Assembly: GCA_020353135.1 (NCBI GenBank) | Contig: CP070688.1 | Location: 421,993-427,882 of the forward strand | DNA: 5,890 nt | Direction of reading: 5' to 3' | Source of the DNA: Chloroflexota bacterium | GTDB lineage: Bacteria; Chloroflexota; Anaerolineae; Promineifilales; Promineifilaceae | In this document: in pieces, positions 5,082-5,890 of the stretch | Layout: each line of letters begins with the position of its first letter | Numbering within the stretch: the stretch's first letter is position 1 | Position numbers and translations under genes: made by a program | Notes under the pieces: generated by a model | The model's input: only the letters and a program-made list of their open reading frames with translations | What the model was told of the DNA's origin: nothing | Database searches by the model: none

Positions 5082-5890
5082 ATGGACATCTTGCGCACGC
5101 CCGACGAACGTTTTGAAGAGTTACCCGGCTATCCGTTCCGGCCGAGGTACCTAGAAATCCCCAGCGGTGACGGAGCCACGTTGCGCGTTCACTACGTGGA
5201 CGAAGGGTCGGCCGATGCGCCGGTAGTGTTGCTGCTGCACGGCGAGCCGTCCTGGTCTTATCTGTACCGCAAGATGATCCCGCCGCTGGTTGCGGCCGGT
5301 TACCGGGCAGTGGCGCCCGACATGGTGGGTTTCGGCCGGTCTGACAAGCCGGCCGCGCGCGAAGATTACACCTACCAGCGGCTGGTGGCCTGGACGGCGG
5401 CGACGATCGAGGCCCTGGATTTGCAAGGGATCACGCTCTTCTGCCAGGATTGGGGTGGACTCATCGGCTTGCGGCTCATCGCCGAAGATGGCGACCGATT
5501 CAGCCGCCTGGTGGCGGCCAATACCGGCTTGCCTATCGGCGGGGAGATGCCCGAAGCTTTCTATCAGTGGCAGAATTTTACCCAGAAGGTGAGCAAGATG
5601 CAGGTCGGCCGGGTTCTTAGTGGCGGCACGGTTAGTACCTTGAGCCGAGAGGTCGTGGCCGCCTATAATGCGCCGTTCCCGGACGAATCGTACAAGGCCG
5701 GGGCGCGGGTTTTGCCAGCCCTGGTGCCGACCGATCCTGGCGATCCGGAGGCCAAGATCAACCGCGGCCTGTGGCGCAAGCTGCGCAAGTGGCCCAAGCC
5801 GGTGCTGACGACTTTCAGCGATTCAGATCCCATCACCGGCGGCGGCGGCGAGGTGATATTCCAGCGCCTGATGCCGGGGGCCAAGGGACA
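5082..5890 (+). CDS. Haloalkane dehalogenase, subfamily I-like (C-terminus cut by window edge)
   Basis: The 269 visible residues form an alpha/beta-hydrolase that should hydrolyse carbon-halogen bonds to an alcohol and halide through a covalent alkyl-enzyme intermediate. Seen are the oxyanion motif HGEPSWSYLYRKMIP (53-67), PDMVGFGRSDKP (79-90) and the nucleophile elbow CQDWGGLIGLRL (121-132) with nucleophile D123 and halide-binding W124. The cap segment FYQWQNF (160-166) supplies a second Trp, W163, as in DhlA-type enzymes. TTFSDSDPIT (243-252) carries the likely catalytic acid D249. The catalytic His, normally about 30 residues later, lies past the window end; the family is about 300 residues long, so some 30 are missing. 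No signal peptide is present, so it is cytoplasmic. Its natural substrate is unknown, and a related hydrolase activity (epoxide or other ester) remains possible. Confidence 0.88.
   Translation, partial: MDILRTPDERFEELPGYPFRPRYLEIPSGDGATLRVHYVDEGSADAPVVLLLHGEPSWSYLYRKMIPPLVAAGYRAVAPDMVGFGRSDKPAAREDYTYQRLVAWTAATIEALDLQGITLFCQDWGGLIGLRLIAEDGDRFSRLVAANTGLPIGGEMPEAFYQWQNFTQKVSKMQVGRVLSGGTVSTLSREVVAAYNAPFPDESYKAGARVLPALVPTDPGDPEAKINRGLWRKLRKWPKPVLTTFSDSDPITGGGGEVIFQRLMPGAKG

Overview
The window looks like ordinary chromosomal DNA from a GC-rich environmental bacterium. The best guess is Chloroflexota (Anaerolineae/Caldilineae-like). This is inferred from the histidine-kinase H-box (LHDSAKQQAFAASAQ), the general style of the proteins, and the heptad repeats between genes; there is no marker gene to prove it. 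I found no ribosomal or transfer RNA gene, CRISPR array, transposase or phage gene.

Layout, left to right. At the left edge is the first part of a Phd/YefM-type antitoxin on the minus strand (1-70). A strikingly AT-rich divergent spacer (71-213) separates it from a plus-strand P-loop kinase-like protein of unknown substrate (214-876). The kinase converges with a minus-strand two-helix small membrane protein (1024-1215), and the gap between them holds a perfect 15-bp inverted repeat. Next comes a minus-strand two-component operon: a membrane-bound HisKA_3-type sensor kinase (2074-3609), translationally coupled by an 8-nt overlap to a NarL/LuxR-family response regulator (1419-2081). Its upstream region has a recognisable promoter with a 12-bp-spaced direct repeat and a GC-only hairpin in the leader.

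After a 200-300 bp spacer with several small dyads and no gene lies a minus-strand protein with tandem GNAT acetyltransferase folds (3926-4867). Its near-consensus -10 box sits so close to the ATG that the mRNA is probably almost leaderless. Divergent from it is a plus-strand haloalkane dehalogenase (subfamily I-like), cut by the window end (5082-5890). The spacer between these two divergent genes is filled by a 7-bp-period repeat array in two inverted arms; the right arm runs up to the dehalogenase start codon and contains its ribosome binding site.

How they work together: only the sensor kinase and response regulator form a clear functional unit. The antitoxin presumably pairs with a toxin outside the window. 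The acetyltransferase and dehalogenase are divergent neighbours sharing a repeat-filled regulatory spacer, but nothing shows a common pathway. I see no convincing new multi-gene system here. The most unusual structure is the inverted heptad array at 4915-5081.
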